Shown in pieces: positions 16,280 to 17,086 of a stretch of 17,086 nucleotides of DNA. Under the pieces are notes generated by a model. That model was not told the origin of the DNA. It worked only from the letters and a program-made list of their open reading frames with translations, and made no database searches. Numbering within the stretch: the stretch's first letter is position 1; each line of letters opens with the position of its first letter. The stretch lies in NCBI GenBank assembly GCA_902984215.1, contig CADWAF010004761.1:1-17086 (forward strand), read 5' to 3'. This DNA comes from Willaertia magna (Eukaryota; Heterolobosea; Eutetramitea; Acrasida; Naegleriidae). Position numbers and translations under genes: made by a program.

Positions 16280-16450
16280 ATGAATTTCCATGATTTTAAG
16301 GAATTCGTTAAAAAGGTTTTTTCACATTATTTCAAACAAATGGTCTCTAAGTTTCACCGCCTTCTAGTCTACAAAAATGAGCGAAAGCACACCCTGTGTG
16401 ACCCTTTAAAAATGTGCGTGGCAGTGCTACCAGGATGTGGGAAACCCTGA
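16280..16450 (+). CDS. possible small ORF, 56 codons
   Basis: ATG 16280 overlaps the last bases of the Cache fragment's stop region and opens a 56-codon frame with balanced composition: MNFHDFKEFVKKVF, HRLLVYKNERKHTL and CVAVLPGCGKP before TGA 16448. It might be a +1-shifted continuation of the broken Cache gene, a short independent peptide, or chance. The final 70 bp (16380-16450) is the most GC-rich part of the spacer and can fold locally (GGG-AAA-CCC), so a structured RNA is an alternative. Low certainty. Confidence 0.25.
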   Translation: MNFHDFKEFVKKVFSHYFKQMVSKFHRLLVYKNERKHTLCDPLKMCVAVLPGCGKP

Positions 16451-16520
16451 TTTGGTGTGAAATTGATTACACTTTTAGTAAAAAAAAACTAGCGGATATT
16501 CCATTAGTAAACAGAAAAAG

Positions 16521-17086
16521 ATGGTTTCTTACAAAGTTAACCCCGAAACTATTGAGAATGTAGATACTGCTAACTCAGATTCATTTATCTCTGAAAGAAG
16601 TACCAAAATCAAAAAGCCTTACTTTGAGAAAGGTGCCCCTAATAATAAGCGTTTAGGTCTTTCTATAAGAATAACTATAATTGTAGTTATTATGTTATTA
16701 GTTTTATTGTGTTCCGTGTTTGTTTGGTTGTCATCATTCTTATCTGCTCAGAATGGATTAAATAATTTCTCGGGTTTAGTTGTGAAGAATGTTTATGAGA
16801 AAGTGGATGACTTCTTAAAAAACCAGTTCAAACCTTACGTGTTACTGGCAAAGAATATTGCCAGAGATTGGAACAACAGATTAGTTGATGATAGCAATGC
16901 TAAAAACTATTTAACTTACAGATTTCTAGATTATAAATCCGCAGGTATTGGCTTAATGTTTGGAGAGAACAACAATTCCGGTCTATATTCTGTATTAGAC
17001 TCATATTCTAATGGTAGAACAATTTACTTTTGGGCATATAAACCATTGGATTCCTATCAAAGAACGAATATCTCTTTTTTAAACTT
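16521..17086 (+). CDS. transmembrane Cache-domain receptor, 5' part (possible cyclase or kinase sensor)
   Basis: ATG 16521 opens a frame that runs off the window after 188 codons. Residues 1-48 are a polar cytosolic tail, 49-72 a strong transmembrane helix (ITIIVVIMLLVLLCSVFVWL), then an extracellular domain beginning AQNGLNNFSGLVVKNVYEKV with a helix followed by KNYLTYRFLDY…AGIGLMFGE…SVLDSYSNGRTIYFW. This layout (short N-tail, TM, membrane-distal Cache domain) is that of large sensory receptor families in heterolobosean amoebae, often followed by a second TM and adenylate/guanylate cyclase or kinase domains. The effector is outside the window, so it is not named. No intron is visible in this part. 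The truncated fragment just upstream belongs to the same broad family. The spacer 16451-16520 should hold its promoter; an A run lies 16 bp upstream. Confidence 0.8.
   Translation, partial: MVSYKVNPETIENVDTANSDSFISERSTKIKKPYFEKGAPNNKRLGLSIRITIIVVIMLLVLLCSVFVWLSSFLSAQNGLNNFSGLVVKNVYEKVDDFLKNQFKPYVLLAKNIARDWNNRLVDDSNAKNYLTYRFLDYKSAGIGLMFGENNNSGLYSVLDSYSNGRTIYFWAYKPLDSYQRTNISFLN

Noticed and set aside
1..17086. tRNA, rRNA or ciliate/mitochondrial origin.
   Set aside because: No cloverleaf T-loop signature or rRNA text seen by eye. A spliceosomal intron, TGG-only Trp in the clear genes and no TAA/TAG in the long coding regions exclude ciliate or mitochondrial codes for the flanks.

Overview
The window is nuclear DNA of a microbial eukaryote. 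The flanking genes have moderate base composition, one has a short GT-AG intron that restores frame, the standard genetic code fits them, and they include an actin relative, a very long coiled-coil protein, a secreted Cys-rich protein and a Cache-domain receptor. The receptor style (large family of N-terminal TM plus Cache proteins), tight gene spacing and short introns suggest a heterolobosean amoeba (Naegleria-like). This is an inference from style, not a database match.

Layout. 175-1563 (+): divergent actin-related protein. 1619-5139 (+): about 1158-residue coiled-coil protein, with a 44-nt intron. 5406-6329 (+): secreted Cys-rich repeat protein. 6320-6505 (+): orphan C-terminal piece of a polynucleotide kinase 3'-phosphatase. 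6600-15880: extremely AT-rich block. 15880-16278 (+): truncated Cache-domain fragment. 16521-17086 (+): start of an intact TM/Cache receptor that runs off the window.

The AT-rich block looks empty because almost no long ORF survives in it. Hand translation allowing interruptions shows it is packed with decayed genes on both strands. They are a roughly 2-kb transposase-like gene (13863-15857, -), a long gene beginning with a DNA methyltransferase-like domain (about 6830-10388, -), and at least seven smaller unidentified genes. Hidden frames stay in register for 75-260 codons and are broken mostly by TAA/TAG, rarely by TGA or indels. Motif residues also look altered mainly by G-to-A and C-to-T changes (apparent D to N, G to R/S, P to L/F), which suggests a transition-driven, RIP-like decay.

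A 14-bp palindrome, GTATAAATTTATAC, with A and T runs on either side, recurs between 10.39 and 12.70 kb. Several copies lie 1-20 nt downstream of a decayed gene's stop codon on either strand. This resembles the hairpin 3'-end signals known from Mimivirus-like giant viruses. My best reading is one multi-gene mobile or virus-like element (giant-virus, virophage/Polinton-like, or a large transposon) that inserted between host gene fragments and was then mutated to death. The host genes on either side show no sign of working together as a pathway.
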